A DNA stretch of 64,000 bases from Acidobacteriota bacterium (GTDB lineage Bacteria; Acidobacteriota; Terriglobia; UBA7540). The stretch is from contig JAMCXS010000028.1 of assembly GCA_023474345.1 (NCBI GenBank), forward strand, positions 32,274-96,273, given 5' to 3'. Of the stretch, positions 36,434 to 45,357 are shown one piece after another (positions within the stretch are counted from its first letter, which is position 1; every line of letters starts with the position of its first letter). A program made the translations under genes and the position numbers. The notes under the pieces are model-generated. The model was not told the DNA's origin and did not search any database. It saw nothing but the letters and a program-made list of their open reading frames with translations.

Positions 36434-37696
36434 TCAAAAGAGCAGCGCAACCGGGTTCTCAAGGATTTGCCGGAGGGTTGCAAGAAATGTTGCACCCGTC
36501 GCGCCGTCGACTACTCGATGGTCGCAGGAGAGCGTCATCCGGCAACGATGCCCTACGGTCACTTGCCCGTTTTCCACCACCGGTTTTTCTACTACGGAAC
36601 CCACCGCCAGGATTGCCCCCTCCGGAGGATTGATCACCGCGGAGAATTCTTCGATTCCCATCATGCCCAGGTTTGAGACGCTGAAGGTACCGCCCGCATA
36701 TTCTTCCGGCTTCAGCTTCCGGTTCCGCGCTCTCGAAATCAATTCGTCGGATTCCGCCGAAACTTGCTGGAGCGTTTTGCGGTCGCAATTGCGGATGACC
36801 GGGGTAATGAGGCCGCCTCCCTCGATGGCAACCGCGATGCCGATGTGGATGCGATTATGGAAACGGATGGATTCGCCCGTGAAGCTGGCATTCACTTCAG
36901 GGTGTCTGGTCAAGGCCGCGGCGCACGCTTTGACAATAATGTCATTAAAGCTCAGTCTCAGTTCGCGGTTAATTTTATTAACGGATTCCCGCAACTCTTT
37001 TGTCTTGCGCATATCCACTTCGACGGTCAGATAAAAGTGCGGAACGGGTCCCAAGCTCTGGGCCAGCCGCTGAGCAATGGTTTTGCGCATGGCGCTCAAA
37101 GGTTCATCGCGAAATTCGGGACCTTCGGGAGACGGCATGACACGCGGCATGCGTACCGGGCCGGCGGTTGCCGCGCTTTCAACGTCCCGGCGGATAATAC
37201 GGCCTCCGGGTCCGGAACCTCGGATGACGGACAAATCAAGCCCCGCCTCGCGCGCCAGCCGGCGCGCCAGTGGTGAAGCAAGAATGCGCCCGCTCGGAGC
37301 GCTGGGTTCGGCCTCAGGCGCCTCTGGAGCCGCCGAGATGCCCGCCGCCGGCGGCGCAAATGGAACCACAGGAGCGGGTTTTTTCTCGGCCTCTGCCGCT
37401 TCCGGCTTACGCGGAGCCGCCCCGCCATCTCCCGAAATGATCGAGGAGATGTCTTCCTCCGCGCCGCCAATAACCCCCAGCAACTGGCCGACCGGAACCG
37501 TTTCTCCTTCTTTGACCATGACCTTGCGAAGGATGCCCGACGCCATGGATTCAACTTCCATGTCGACCTTGTCGGTTTCAATCTCGACCAGGGCGTCACC
37601 GCTGGAGACGCTGTCGCCTTCAGTTTTGAGCCACTTGAGAACTTTGCCCTCGGTCATAGTGTCACTGCCCTTGGGCATAAGTACACGAGACGCCAT
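36434..37696 (-). CDS. pdhC: Pyruvate dehydrogenase E2, dihydrolipoamide acetyltransferase
   Basis: 420-residue E2 core of the pyruvate (or another 2-oxoacid) dehydrogenase complex. One N-terminal lipoyl domain with the modified lysine in EIETDKVDMEVES, a proline/alanine-rich linker, a peripheral subunit-binding domain (ILASPLARRLAREAGLDLSVIRGSGPGGRIIRRDV) and a C-terminal acyltransferase domain with the active-site CDHRVVDGATGATFL. Third gene of a pdhA-pdhB-pdhC unit. Pyruvate is the likeliest substrate given the E1 partners, but branched-chain or acetoin complexes look similar. No E3 gene is adjacent. Confidence 0.9.
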   Translation of the reverse strand: MASRVLMPKGSDTMTEGKVLKWLKTEGDSVSSGDALVEIETDKVDMEVESMASGILRKVMVKEGETVPVGQLLGVIGGAEEDISSIISGDGGAAPRKPEAAEAEKKPAPVVPFAPPAAGISAAPEAPEAEPSAPSGRILASPLARRLAREAGLDLSVIRGSGPGGRIIRRDVESAATAGPVRMPRVMPSPEGPEFRDEPLSAMRKTIAQRLAQSLGPVPHFYLTVEVDMRKTKELRESVNKINRELRLSFNDIIVKACAAALTRHPEVNASFTGESIRFHNRIHIGIAVAIEGGGLITPVIRNCDRKTLQQVSAESDELISRARNRKLKPEEYAGGTFSVSNLGMMGIEEFSAVINPPEGAILAVGSVVEKPVVENGQVTVGHRCRMTLSCDHRVVDGATGATFLATLRQILENPVALLF

Positions 37697-37726
37697 ACCT
37701 AACCTCTCGGATGGGGAGTAACCGGG

Positions 37727-38707
37727 TCACCCCTTGTAAGTCACCCGGTGAACGGCTTCAATCACGCGGGTTTTATCCGGCAGGCACAGATGTTCCAAAG
37801 GCTTCGAATACGGCATCGGAACATCGGCTCCCGTCACCCGCAGAACGGGAGCATCAAGGTAATCGAAGGCCTGGTGCTGAATCGTGTCGACAACCTGTGC
37901 TCCCACGCCGCAGTAGTTCCAGCCCTCCTCTACCACGACCGCCCGATTCGTTTTCCTGACGGATTGAATGATGGTGTCCGTATCGAGCGGCCGCAACGTT
38001 CGAGGGTCGATCACCTCGGCGTCGATACCTTCTCCTTCAAGGTCCGCGGCGGCCTGGAGCGCCACATGAACCATCTTGGAGTGTGCAATCAAGGTGACGT
38101 CGTTTCCGGGGCGCTTCACCTCCGCCACGCCCAGCGGTATCGTATATTCCTCCTCCGGAACCTCACCTTTCAGACCGTACAGGACTTCCGACTCGATAAA
38201 AATGACCGGATTGTTGTCGCGGATGGAGGACTTCAGCAGGCCCTTGGCGTCTCGAGGAGTAGCCGGAGTGACAACCTTGAGACCCGGAATATGGCAGTAC
38301 CAGGATTCGAGCGCCTGGGAGTGTTGCGCGGCAAGCTGGTGGCCTGCGCCCCCCGGCCCCCGAACGACCATCGGAACCCCGCATTGACCACCGGACATGT
38401 AAAGCATCTTGGCGGCGCTGTTCACGATCTGGTCGATGGCCAGCAACGAAAAGTTGAAAGTCATCACCTCAACAATGGGCCGCAGACCAGCCATGGCGGC
38501 TCCCACCCCGAGGCCCGTGAAACCTAGCTCGGTAATCGGCGTATCCAGTACTCGCTTCGGTCCGAATTCGCTGAGCAATCCTTTGGAGACTTTGTAAGCC
38601 CCGTTGTAGGCGCCAACTTCCTCCCCCATCAGGAAGACACGCTCATCGCGCTGCATTTCTTCACGCAGCGCCTGGTTGAGCGCTTCCCGGAAAGCTATGA
38701 CCGCCAT
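37727..38707 (-). CDS. pdhB: Pyruvate dehydrogenase E1 component subunit beta
   Basis: 326 residues from the ATG at 38707, with GGGAG just upstream; the ORF track adds 13 residues. Typical N-terminus MAVIAFREALNQALREEMQRDERVFLMGEEVG. The thiamine-diphosphate-side motif ITELGFTGLGVGAAMAGLRPIVEVMTFNF and the C-terminal RVTGADVPMPYSKPLEHL are E1-beta hallmarks. It pairs with pdhA to form the heterotetrameric E1. Confidence 0.93.
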   Translation of the reverse strand: MAVIAFREALNQALREEMQRDERVFLMGEEVGAYNGAYKVSKGLLSEFGPKRVLDTPITELGFTGLGVGAAMAGLRPIVEVMTFNFSLLAIDQIVNSAAKMLYMSGGQCGVPMVVRGPGGAGHQLAAQHSQALESWYCHIPGLKVVTPATPRDAKGLLKSSIRDNNPVIFIESEVLYGLKGEVPEEEYTIPLGVAEVKRPGNDVTLIAHSKMVHVALQAAADLEGEGIDAEVIDPRTLRPLDTDTIIQSVRKTNRAVVVEEGWNYCGVGAQVVDTIQHQAFDYLDAPVLRVTGADVPMPYSKPLEHLCLPDKTRVIEAVHRVTYKG

Positions 38708-38833
38708 AAAGACTCCCTTCTTCTGTTTGTATCCGGCCTCAAACACCGTCCGGCGCCGCCCGCCGGGACTTCGGGATAAGATTTCCTTTCCCTACCGCAA
38801 ATCCCTTAGCGAGATGACGCCGCAGGTCGCACC

Positions 38834-39892
38834 TTAGGGAAGATAGACGTCAGTGGTCAGTTCCTCGGGCGGAGGGAAAGGACTTTCGTCCGCAAACGCC
38901 GCCGCCTGGTCAACCACTTCGTGGATCTTGCGATCGAGATCGTCTAAGTATTCCTGATTGATGATGCCAAGAGACTCTAAGGTAGAACTGAGGCGTTTGA
39001 TCGGGTCCCGGCGCCGATGTTCGGCCAATTCTTCCTTGGTGCGATAAGTTCCGTGGGCGGGATCGGACATCGAATGGCCCATAAACCGATAGGTCCGTGC
39101 CTCAATCAGCGTGGGAAGATCCTCTTTGCGGGCGCGCTCGACGGCTTCGGAAAGCACTTCCCGCACAGCCAGCACGTCCATCCCATCCACTGCCATCTTG
39201 CTCATATCGTACGAGGTTGCTTTCTCGAAGAGGTCCCGGATCGCTGAGGCTTTCTCAATCGGAGTTCCCATGCCGAACCCGTTGTTCTCACAAATAAAGA
39301 CGACGGGCAGTTTCCACAACTGCGCCAGGTTCAGCGATTCATGAAATGACCCAATGTTAACCGCAGCCTCGCCAAAAAAGCAGAGCGTTACGCGCGATTG
39401 ATTCAGATACTTGGCCGCAAAAGCCACCCCTGCCGCCAGCGGAATCTGTCCACCCACGATGCCGTGACCGCCCAGGAATCCCAACCGCCGGTCGAACAGG
39501 TGCATCGATCCGCCCTTGCCTTTGGAAACTCCGGTCTGCTTGCCGCAGAGTTCGGCCATAATGGCTCCGGGATCGAGGCCACGCACAAGAGCGTGGCCGT
39601 GGTCGCGATAAGAACAGAGGATGGTATCCTCGGGTTCGAGTGTCGAGATAGCGCCCACGGCGACGGCTTCCTGGCCAATATATAAGTGACAGAAGCCTCC
39701 GATCTTGCCCAGTGTGTATAATTCCGCAGCCTTCTCTTCAAAACGCCGGATGAGTAACATTTTTTCCAGAAGATCCTTCAATAGCTCCGGATCTACTCGG
39801 CGCGCGCGCTCCTGCTGGTCGACCAGGTGAGTTTCCACGCCGTTTGTTTCCGTGACATTGACGGCGCCTCGGCTGGAATTGCCGGATTTCAT
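38834..39892 (-). CDS. pdhA: Pyruvate dehydrogenase E1 component subunit alpha
   Basis: 352 residues from the ATG at 39892, preceded by GGAGG at 7-bp spacing; the ORF track extends 26 residues into the promoter. The thiamine diphosphate fold shows GGSMHLFDRRLGFLGGHGIVGGQIPLAAGVAFA and the magnesium-binding GEAAVNIGSFHESLNLAQLWKLPVVFICENN. The phosphorylation-loop-like YRFMGHSMSDPAHGTYRTKEE is present. First gene of the pdhABC unit. Confidence 0.94.
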   Translation of the reverse strand: MKSGNSSRGAVNVTETNGVETHLVDQQERARRVDPELLKDLLEKMLLIRRFEEKAAELYTLGKIGGFCHLYIGQEAVAVGAISTLEPEDTILCSYRDHGHALVRGLDPGAIMAELCGKQTGVSKGKGGSMHLFDRRLGFLGGHGIVGGQIPLAAGVAFAAKYLNQSRVTLCFFGEAAVNIGSFHESLNLAQLWKLPVVFICENNGFGMGTPIEKASAIRDLFEKATSYDMSKMAVDGMDVLAVREVLSEAVERARKEDLPTLIEARTYRFMGHSMSDPAHGTYRTKEELAEHRRRDPIKRLSSTLESLGIINQEYLDDLDRKIHEVVDQAAAFADESPFPPPEELTTDVYLP

Positions 39893-39942
39893 CTTTAAGC
39901 CTCCTGCTGTTTTCCCGACCTGCCCCAATATAGCCAATTCTA

Positions 39943-39971
39943 GTGTAACTGTTTGCCCTGAGTCAGGCAAA
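39943..39971 (-). promoter_or_regulatory. Putative promoter of pdhABC
   Basis: On the minus strand TTGCCT and TACACT are separated by 17 bp (each 4 of 6 to consensus), with an expected transcription start about 45 bp upstream of the pdhA ATG. This position supports the shorter pdhA start. Confidence 0.45.
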
Positions 39972-40086
39972 TGCCCGGTAAAATGCCCCGTGAAGTCATC
40001 AACTATTTTACAATAGCTTTACTCTTTTCGCAGGGCTGGTCAATCGGTCGATCCAGCTACTATCACAGTGGGAGATTTGAAAGGAC

Positions 40087-40500
40087 ATGAAAGCTTATAC
40101 GCAATACCTGTGGTTTAACACCAAGAAAAAACGCGAGTTCATCAATATCACCTCAGAACTCGAAAAAGCACTCGCGGCCGCCAAGATCCGGGAAGGTCTG
40201 GTGCTTGCTTCCGCCATGCACATCACGGCTGGGGTTTACATCAACGACGCGGAAGACGGCTTGATCGCTGATATCGAGGAATGGCTTGAAAAGCTTGCAC
40301 CTTTCCGCGCCGATTACCGTCATCACCGAACGGGTGAATCCAACGGCGACGCCCACCTGAAAAACCTGCTGATCGGACATCAAGTGCTTGTGCCTGTGAC
40401 CGAAGGCAGGCTTGACCTTGGTCCCTGGCAGCAGGTCTACTATGCCGAATTCGACGGCCAGCGCCGCAAACGCGTGGTTCTTAAGGTGATGGGCGAATAG
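40087..40500 (+). CDS. yjbQ: YjbQ family (UPF0047) protein, secondary thiamine-phosphate synthase-like
   Basis: 137 residues. Family motifs: [52 protein letters not shown] and [39 protein letters not shown], including the histidine cluster of the trimer site. E. coli YjbQ can replace ThiE weakly, hence the common annotation; the physiological role is uncertain. It is a single gene with AAGGA before the ATG. Confidence 0.9.
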   Translation: MKAYTQYLWFNTKKKREFINITSELEKALAAAKIREGLVLASAMHITAGVYINDAEDGLIADIEEWLEKLAPFRADYRHHRTGESNGDAHLKNLLIGHQVLVPVTEGRLDLGPWQQVYYAEFDGQRRKRVVLKVMGE

Positions 40501-40728
40501 CATCGGCCGCGACGGGGCCGAATGGCAGTCTATCCGGAAACATCGGCGAAGGAAAGAAAGGCTGCGCCATCCACCTTGTTAGTCACCGGTCTGTGTGCGC
40601 CTCCAAGCGCCGGTTACGTAAAGAGAATTTGCAACTTAGTTTCCCCTTTCCCTTTTCTTCGACTTCGTAGAGGTCGATAAGATACAATCCAAGAGTTATA
40701 CTCTTCTCGGTAGTCAAGGTTAGTCCGC

Positions 40729-41961
40729 GTGCCACTCATTGAAGCGCTGCTCTTACTTTTGCTCCTCTCCCGCATGCTTGGAGAAATCTCGGAGCACTAC
40801 GGCCAGCCCGCCATGCTCGGCGAGATTGCAGCGGGAGTTGTGTTGGGTCCTTCCGTGTTGGGAGCGATTCACTTTACGGCTGAAATCAAAGCGATTGCGG
40901 ATTTGGGCGTGTTGTTGCTGGTTTTTCTGGTCGGGATGGATATGGATTTGGAAACTCTTTGGAAGTCCTTCCGCGGCCGGGGCGCCTGGGTGGGAGTGAC
41001 CGGTTTTCTACTGCCAATGCTTCTCGGAATCCTAGTCGGCCTGGCATTTGGTCTCGACAACACGCGGTCGGTCTTCATAGGTTTGTGTATTGCTGTCACC
41101 GCGCTCCCCGTGAGCGTTCGCATCCTAATGGATCTGGGCAAGCTCCAGACTGAAATCGGGCAGAGGATCATTTCAGCGGCCGTGTTCAACGATGTGACGT
41201 CGCTTTTGATTCTTGGCGTGATCCTCGATTTCAAAAGAAAGGGAATAGTCCACAGCGCTCCTTTCCTGCCCATGGGCTTGGCATTGATCAAGGCCCTCAC
41301 CTTCATGACTGGGCTTATCCTCCTCGCCCGGGCCGTTCGGCGCTATTCGCCCCAGCGATTTCTGCGATCGCGCAATTTGTTCGCCCGGTTGCTTGTCCGG
41401 CTGAAAGGGAAGGAATCCGTCTTTGCGGTCGTTCTGCTATTCGTCATCGCGTTTGCCAGTTTTTCCCAGATCCTTGGCTTGCAGTTTGTGGTCGGGGCGT
41501 TTTTCGGGTCGATGTTGCTCAGTTACGAGGTCTTAGGAAAGGCCAAGTTCCTGGAGGTTCAAAAGACTGCGTCCGACATCACCATGGGCTTTCTCGGTCC
41601 CATCTTCTTCGCGGCGATCGGGCTCGAATTTGATGCAGCAAGTCTGAGGAATTGGACTCTGGCGGTGGCAGTTCTTCTTGTTGCCTTCGCAGGCAAGATC
41701 ATCGGGGGCTATGTGGGCGGCCTCCTTGCCAAGCTCACCCGCGAAGAGAGTTGGGCAATCGGCGTCGGCCTGAACGGCCGAGGGATCATGGAGCTAGTGA
41801 TCGCCAGTATCGCCCTTTCCAATGGCTTCATCGGACAACGGGTATTTACGATTTTGGTGCTGATGACAGTGGTAACGACCTCTATGACGCCGATGCTACT
41901 GAAAAGGGCGTATGCTCGGCTGCCTTCGGAAAGCGTGCCGGCAGGCCGCCAAACTTCGTAG
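40729..41961 (+). CDS. Cation:proton antiporter, CPA2 family
   Basis: 410-residue membrane protein with about 12 hydrophobic segments. CPA2 features: HYGQPAMLGEIAAGVVLGPSVLG, DLGVLLLVFLVGMDMDLETLW, a central segment with the paired acidic site replaced by FNDVTSLLILGVIL, and the C-terminal GLNGRGIMELVIASIAL. It ends after the transport domain; no RCK/TrkA-N regulatory domain follows. Start is GTG at 40729. A second antiporter of the same superfamily follows 171 bp later. Transported ion (Na+ or K+) is not clear. Confidence 0.88.
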   Translation: MPLIEALLLLLLLSRMLGEISEHYGQPAMLGEIAAGVVLGPSVLGAIHFTAEIKAIADLGVLLLVFLVGMDMDLETLWKSFRGRGAWVGVTGFLLPMLLGILVGLAFGLDNTRSVFIGLCIAVTALPVSVRILMDLGKLQTEIGQRIISAAVFNDVTSLLILGVILDFKRKGIVHSAPFLPMGLALIKALTFMTGLILLARAVRRYSPQRFLRSRNLFARLLVRLKGKESVFAVVLLFVIAFASFSQILGLQFVVGAFFGSMLLSYEVLGKAKFLEVQKTASDITMGFLGPIFFAAIGLEFDAASLRNWTLAVAVLLVAFAGKIIGGYVGGLLAKLTREESWAIGVGLNGRGIMELVIASIALSNGFIGQRVFTILVLMTVVTTSMTPMLLKRAYARLPSESVPAGRQTS

Positions 41962-42132
41962 TTGGACAGCTCAGGAAAGCTCTTTCAATCAACAGCGTGA
42001 GCGCCTCTTGCTAACTTCACGCAAGATTACAACCGTTCTCTATCCCTTGTCCGGAAAACACCACACCGGTTGGATGAGGTAGAGCTTCCTCTCTCGAAAT
42101 GATTGAACTCCTGCCGGAGGGAGGCCATACTG

Positions 42133-43554
42133 TTGAGATTACGCCGGCAAGAAACTCGATTGAGCATGATGATTAAGGCGAGAACAACTCTCGTTTACGC
42201 CGCGATGATCGGCGCCGCTGTCGGTGTGTTCTTTTGGATTCGTTCCGCCGGAGACACGCTGCTGGCACCGGCGGGGCCGGGAACATTCGGGCAACACGCG
42301 CCCCGAGAGTCCGGCGTAGTTTTGACGCATGTGCTCCTGGCGTTGGTGGTGATCATCCTTTGCGCCCGGGGCCTTGGGTCGGTCTTTCGGCGGTTTAACC
42401 AGCCACCCGTGGTTGGCGAGATGATCGCCGGAATTCTGCTCGGCCCCTCACTGCTCGGCCGTGTCGCACCCGGCGTTTCGGCGTACATTCTGCCCACTTC
42501 CGTCGCGCCCTATCTCTCCGTGATCGCTAACGTCGGTGTCATCTTGTACATGTTTCTGGTGGGCGTCGAATTGGACACGAATCTGGTGCGCGGACGCACC
42601 CACGCGTCGGTTGCCACCTCGCATGCCAGCATTATTAGTCCGTTCCTTCTGGGCAGCACGCTGGCGCTGTGGCTCTATCCAGTCTTTTCCACCCGAGAAG
42701 TGCCCTTCGTCGTCTTCGCGCTTTTCATGGGAGTGGCGATGTCGGTGACGGCGTTTCCGGTGTTGGCCCGCATTCTCACCGACCGCCGGATGCACACAAG
42801 CCCCATGGGCGCGGTCGCCCTGGCGTGTGCCGCCGTAGATGACGTGACGGCGTGGTGCCTTTTCGCTCTTGTGGTCAGCGTGGCGAGAGCGCACCCCGGA
42901 GACGTCCTAGTCACCTTGGGACTCACAGCGGGCTTTATCTTTGCGATTTTTGTGTTCGTGCGCCCCGCGGCTGTGTGGTTCGCGCGCCGGCACGATGAAC
43001 GCCGGGTAACGGGTCAGAGTTCGATTGTCGTTGCCTGCGCGGCCCTGCTGCTGGCCGCGCTCGCTACGCAACGGATTGGAATTCACGCTCTCTTCGGCGC
43101 GTTCCTTGTCGGCGCTATCATTCCTCATGACTCAGTGCTGGCGCGCGACATAAAACAGAAATTTGAGGATCTTGTCGTAGTGCTCTTCTTGCCCACCTTC
43201 TTCGCCTTCACCGGCCTGCGCACACAGATCGGCCTGGTGCACGGCCTCAGGGACTGGCTGATTTGTTTTCTGATCGTCGCCGTCGCGTCGCTGGGCAAGT
43301 TCGGCGGCGGGGCGATTGCAGCGTGGCTGACAGGGCTCGGCTGGCGGCAAGCCGCATCACTCGGCATCCTGATGAATACTCGCGGGCTGATGGAACTCAT
43401 TGTCCTCAACGTTGGCATGGATCTAGGCGTGCTGTCGCCAACCCTGTTTGCGATGCTGATCATCATGGCCATTGTCACGACTCTGGCGACGACGCCGGTG
43501 CTGCACGCGCTTACAAGAACTGGCGAGGAAGTTGCCGTGGGCCCAACAATCTGA
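42133..43554 (+). CDS. Cation:proton antiporter, CPA2 (Kef-like) family
   Basis: 473 residues from a TTG at 42133 with GGAGGGAGG 8 bp upstream; ATG codons at 42166-42171 are alternatives. The transport domain shows FNQPPVVGEMIAGILLGPSLLGRVAPG, GVILYMFLVGVELD, CAAVDDVTAWCLFALVV (the paired acidic ion site) and NTRGLMELIVLNVGMDLGVL. No C-terminal nucleotide-binding domain is present. It differs clearly from the antiporter just upstream, so the two are ancient paralogues rather than a recent duplication; they may serve different ions or pH ranges. Confidence 0.88.
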   Translation: MRLRRQETRLSMMIKARTTLVYAAMIGAAVGVFFWIRSAGDTLLAPAGPGTFGQHAPRESGVVLTHVLLALVVIILCARGLGSVFRRFNQPPVVGEMIAGILLGPSLLGRVAPGVSAYILPTSVAPYLSVIANVGVILYMFLVGVELDTNLVRGRTHASVATSHASIISPFLLGSTLALWLYPVFSTREVPFVVFALFMGVAMSVTAFPVLARILTDRRMHTSPMGAVALACAAVDDVTAWCLFALVVSVARAHPGDVLVTLGLTAGFIFAIFVFVRPAAVWFARRHDERRVTGQSSIVVACAALLLAALATQRIGIHALFGAFLVGAIIPHDSVLARDIKQKFEDLVVVLFLPTFFAFTGLRTQIGLVHGLRDWLICFLIVAVASLGKFGGGAIAAWLTGLGWRQAASLGILMNTRGLMELIVLNVGMDLGVLSPTLFAMLIIMAIVTTLATTPVLHALTRTGEEVAVGPTI

Positions 43555-44091
43555 GAACAAATGAAGTGCTTGAGCAGGTACTTTGGCAGGAGGCTCCGCA
43601 GGTGCCCCAGTCCGTGCTGATCGTGTCATGATTTCTTTTGCACCTCTGGGCGTCGACAGCAAACGCGCCATCGGGTTTGGCCGCTCATGGCTAGCCTCCT
43701 CCGTCTTTGGAATTCGGTTACACTTCAAACGGCGCGACGGGTTACCTTTTCAAATGTCTCGACGGCCCTTCATCAGTCACATTTAACACGCCTCGAAACG
43801 CGTTCTTGAAATGCGTCCGGCTTTAGAGGTATTCTGACGGTTCACGGCGATCTCATGCAGTAAAGGAACGTGGAATGGCCTCCCTTTGCGATAAGGGGTG
43901 AAATAACGGGGAGGAGCCAAGCCTATTTTCAGGGGTAAGCTTCACACAAGTGTTATATTCGCGCGACTCAGGGGCTCGCTCTTGTTCCCTTTTTGCTAAT
44001 CCTTCATCTAACAACGTTTGGAGTAACATGCAGTCCGGAGCCATAAACTTCTGTGCGCCGGACACGATAAGGGGTAAACGCTTCAAAACTA
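43555..44091. other. Intergenic region upstream of the TSUP gene
   Basis: 537 bp without a credible gene. An extended -10 box (TGTTATATT at 43951-43959) could promote the TSUP gene, and a 6-bp stem GTCCGG/CCGGAC lies near 44034-44063 in the leader. The small ORFs overlapping here have no family features. No known riboswitch is recognised. Confidence 0.4.
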
Positions 44092-44916
44092 ATGGTCTCA
44101 TTTGAACTATTGTTTCCCGTTTCGGTTGTGGCAGGCTTTGTGGGCGCCATGAGTGGCATGGGCGGTGGAGTCGTCCTCATCCCTGCCCTGACCCTTCTAG
44201 GTGTTGATATCAAACACGCCATCGCCGTCAGTATCCTTTCCATCATCGCAACTTCGAGCGGCTCGGCTTCGGCGTATGCGCGCGATCACATCACCAACCT
44301 TAAGGTGGGCATGTTCCTCGAGATGTTCACCATCGTGGGCGCGATCGTGGGCGCGAGCATCACCATCATTTCTTCCACCAAACCGCTCTACATCGCTTTC
44401 GGAGCGGTTCTGCTCGGTTCGTGGGCGGCGCTGCTGTTTGCCGGCCAGGCCACCTGGCACGCGGGCAAGCAGGACGGCTTCACCCGATGGCTGGAGCTTG
44501 AGGGCAGTTACCCTGATCAGGCCCTCGGGGAGACAATCAGCTATAAGGCCCGGCGCGCCTATTTTGGGGCTCCAGCGATGTTCGGGGCCGGGATGATCGC
44601 CGGTCTGCTCGGCATCGGAGCGGGCGCGGTCAAAGTCCTGATCCACGATCTGATCATGGGGCTTCCTCCCAAAGTTTCCACCACAACAAGCAACCTGATC
44701 ATCGGCGTGACGGCCCTGGCGGGGACCAGTGTTTACCTGGTCGCCGGCCTGATCGATCCGGGACTTGCCGCTCCGGTTGTTCTCGGAGTCGTTTTGGGCG
44801 CTTTCCTTGGCACACGGCTGCTGGTCCGCCTGACCAACCAGGCTATCCGCCGGTTCTTCCTTATTGTCCTGCTGGTCCTGGCTGTCGAAATGATTGTCCG
44901 GGGGATAAGGGGGTAA
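44092..44916 (+). CDS. TSUP family transporter (TauE/SafE)
   Basis: 274 residues, about eight membrane segments in two homologous halves: N-terminal VVAGFVGAMSGMGGGVVLIPALTLLG and C-terminal AGMIAGLLGIGAGAVKVLIHDLIMGLPPKVSTTTSNLIIGVTALAG. TSUP proteins export or import sulfite, sulfoacetate, thiosulfate or similar anions. Adjacent DUF1634 (3 bp later) is a frequent partner, suggesting a two-component transporter. Substrate unknown. Confidence 0.9.
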   Translation: MVSFELLFPVSVVAGFVGAMSGMGGGVVLIPALTLLGVDIKHAIAVSILSIIATSSGSASAYARDHITNLKVGMFLEMFTIVGAIVGASITIISSTKPLYIAFGAVLLGSWAALLFAGQATWHAGKQDGFTRWLELEGSYPDQALGETISYKARRAYFGAPAMFGAGMIAGLLGIGAGAVKVLIHDLIMGLPPKVSTTTSNLIIGVTALAGTSVYLVAGLIDPGLAAPVVLGVVLGAFLGTRLLVRLTNQAIRRFFLIVLLVLAVEMIVRGIRG

Positions 44917-44919
44917 GAG

Positions 44920-45342
44920 GTGCGTGAAATGGACTCATCCGAACTCTATGCCAAAGCTCATCAAAGTCATGAGGCGGAGCTCCAACTGGACATGGATGTG
45001 CTGGTGGGCTACATCCTGCAGATTGGAGTTCTGCTCAGCATGGTGCTGGTTGCCGCCGGGCTCTTATGGACCCGGCTCCGCAGCGGCGGGCTCGTGCTCA
45101 ATTACCAGATCACCGGCATGAACCTGTTTGAATTTGTGGTTTATGAGGTCCGGTTGGCCCTCCATGGCATGCTCGGGCCCCGCTTGCTGGTCAATTTGGG
45201 CATCATTGCTCTGATGCTGACGCCTTTCGTCCGCGTGGCGGCCTCGGTGGTATACTTCATAGCAGTCCTCAAGAACTGGAAGTACACCTTGTTCACCGCC
45301 TTCGTCCTTACAGTTCTTGCCTACAGCCTCTTCCTACGTTAG
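44920..45342 (+). CDS. DUF1634 family membrane protein
   Basis: 140 residues with three predicted membrane segments (LVGYILQIGVLLSMVLVAAGLLW, LLVNLGIIALMLTPFVRVAASVVYFIAVL and YTLFTAFVLTVLAYSLFL). The family is usually encoded next to TSUP transporters and is thought to be an accessory subunit, without experimental proof known to me. Start is GTG or ATG around 44920-44929. It is convergent with the M16 peptidase gene. Confidence 0.85.
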   Translation: MREMDSSELYAKAHQSHEAELQLDMDVLVGYILQIGVLLSMVLVAAGLLWTRLRSGGLVLNYQITGMNLFEFVVYEVRLALHGMLGPRLLVNLGIIALMLTPFVRVAASVVYFIAVLKNWKYTLFTAFVLTVLAYSLFLR

Positions 45343-45357
45343 CAATTTGCGGGGCGC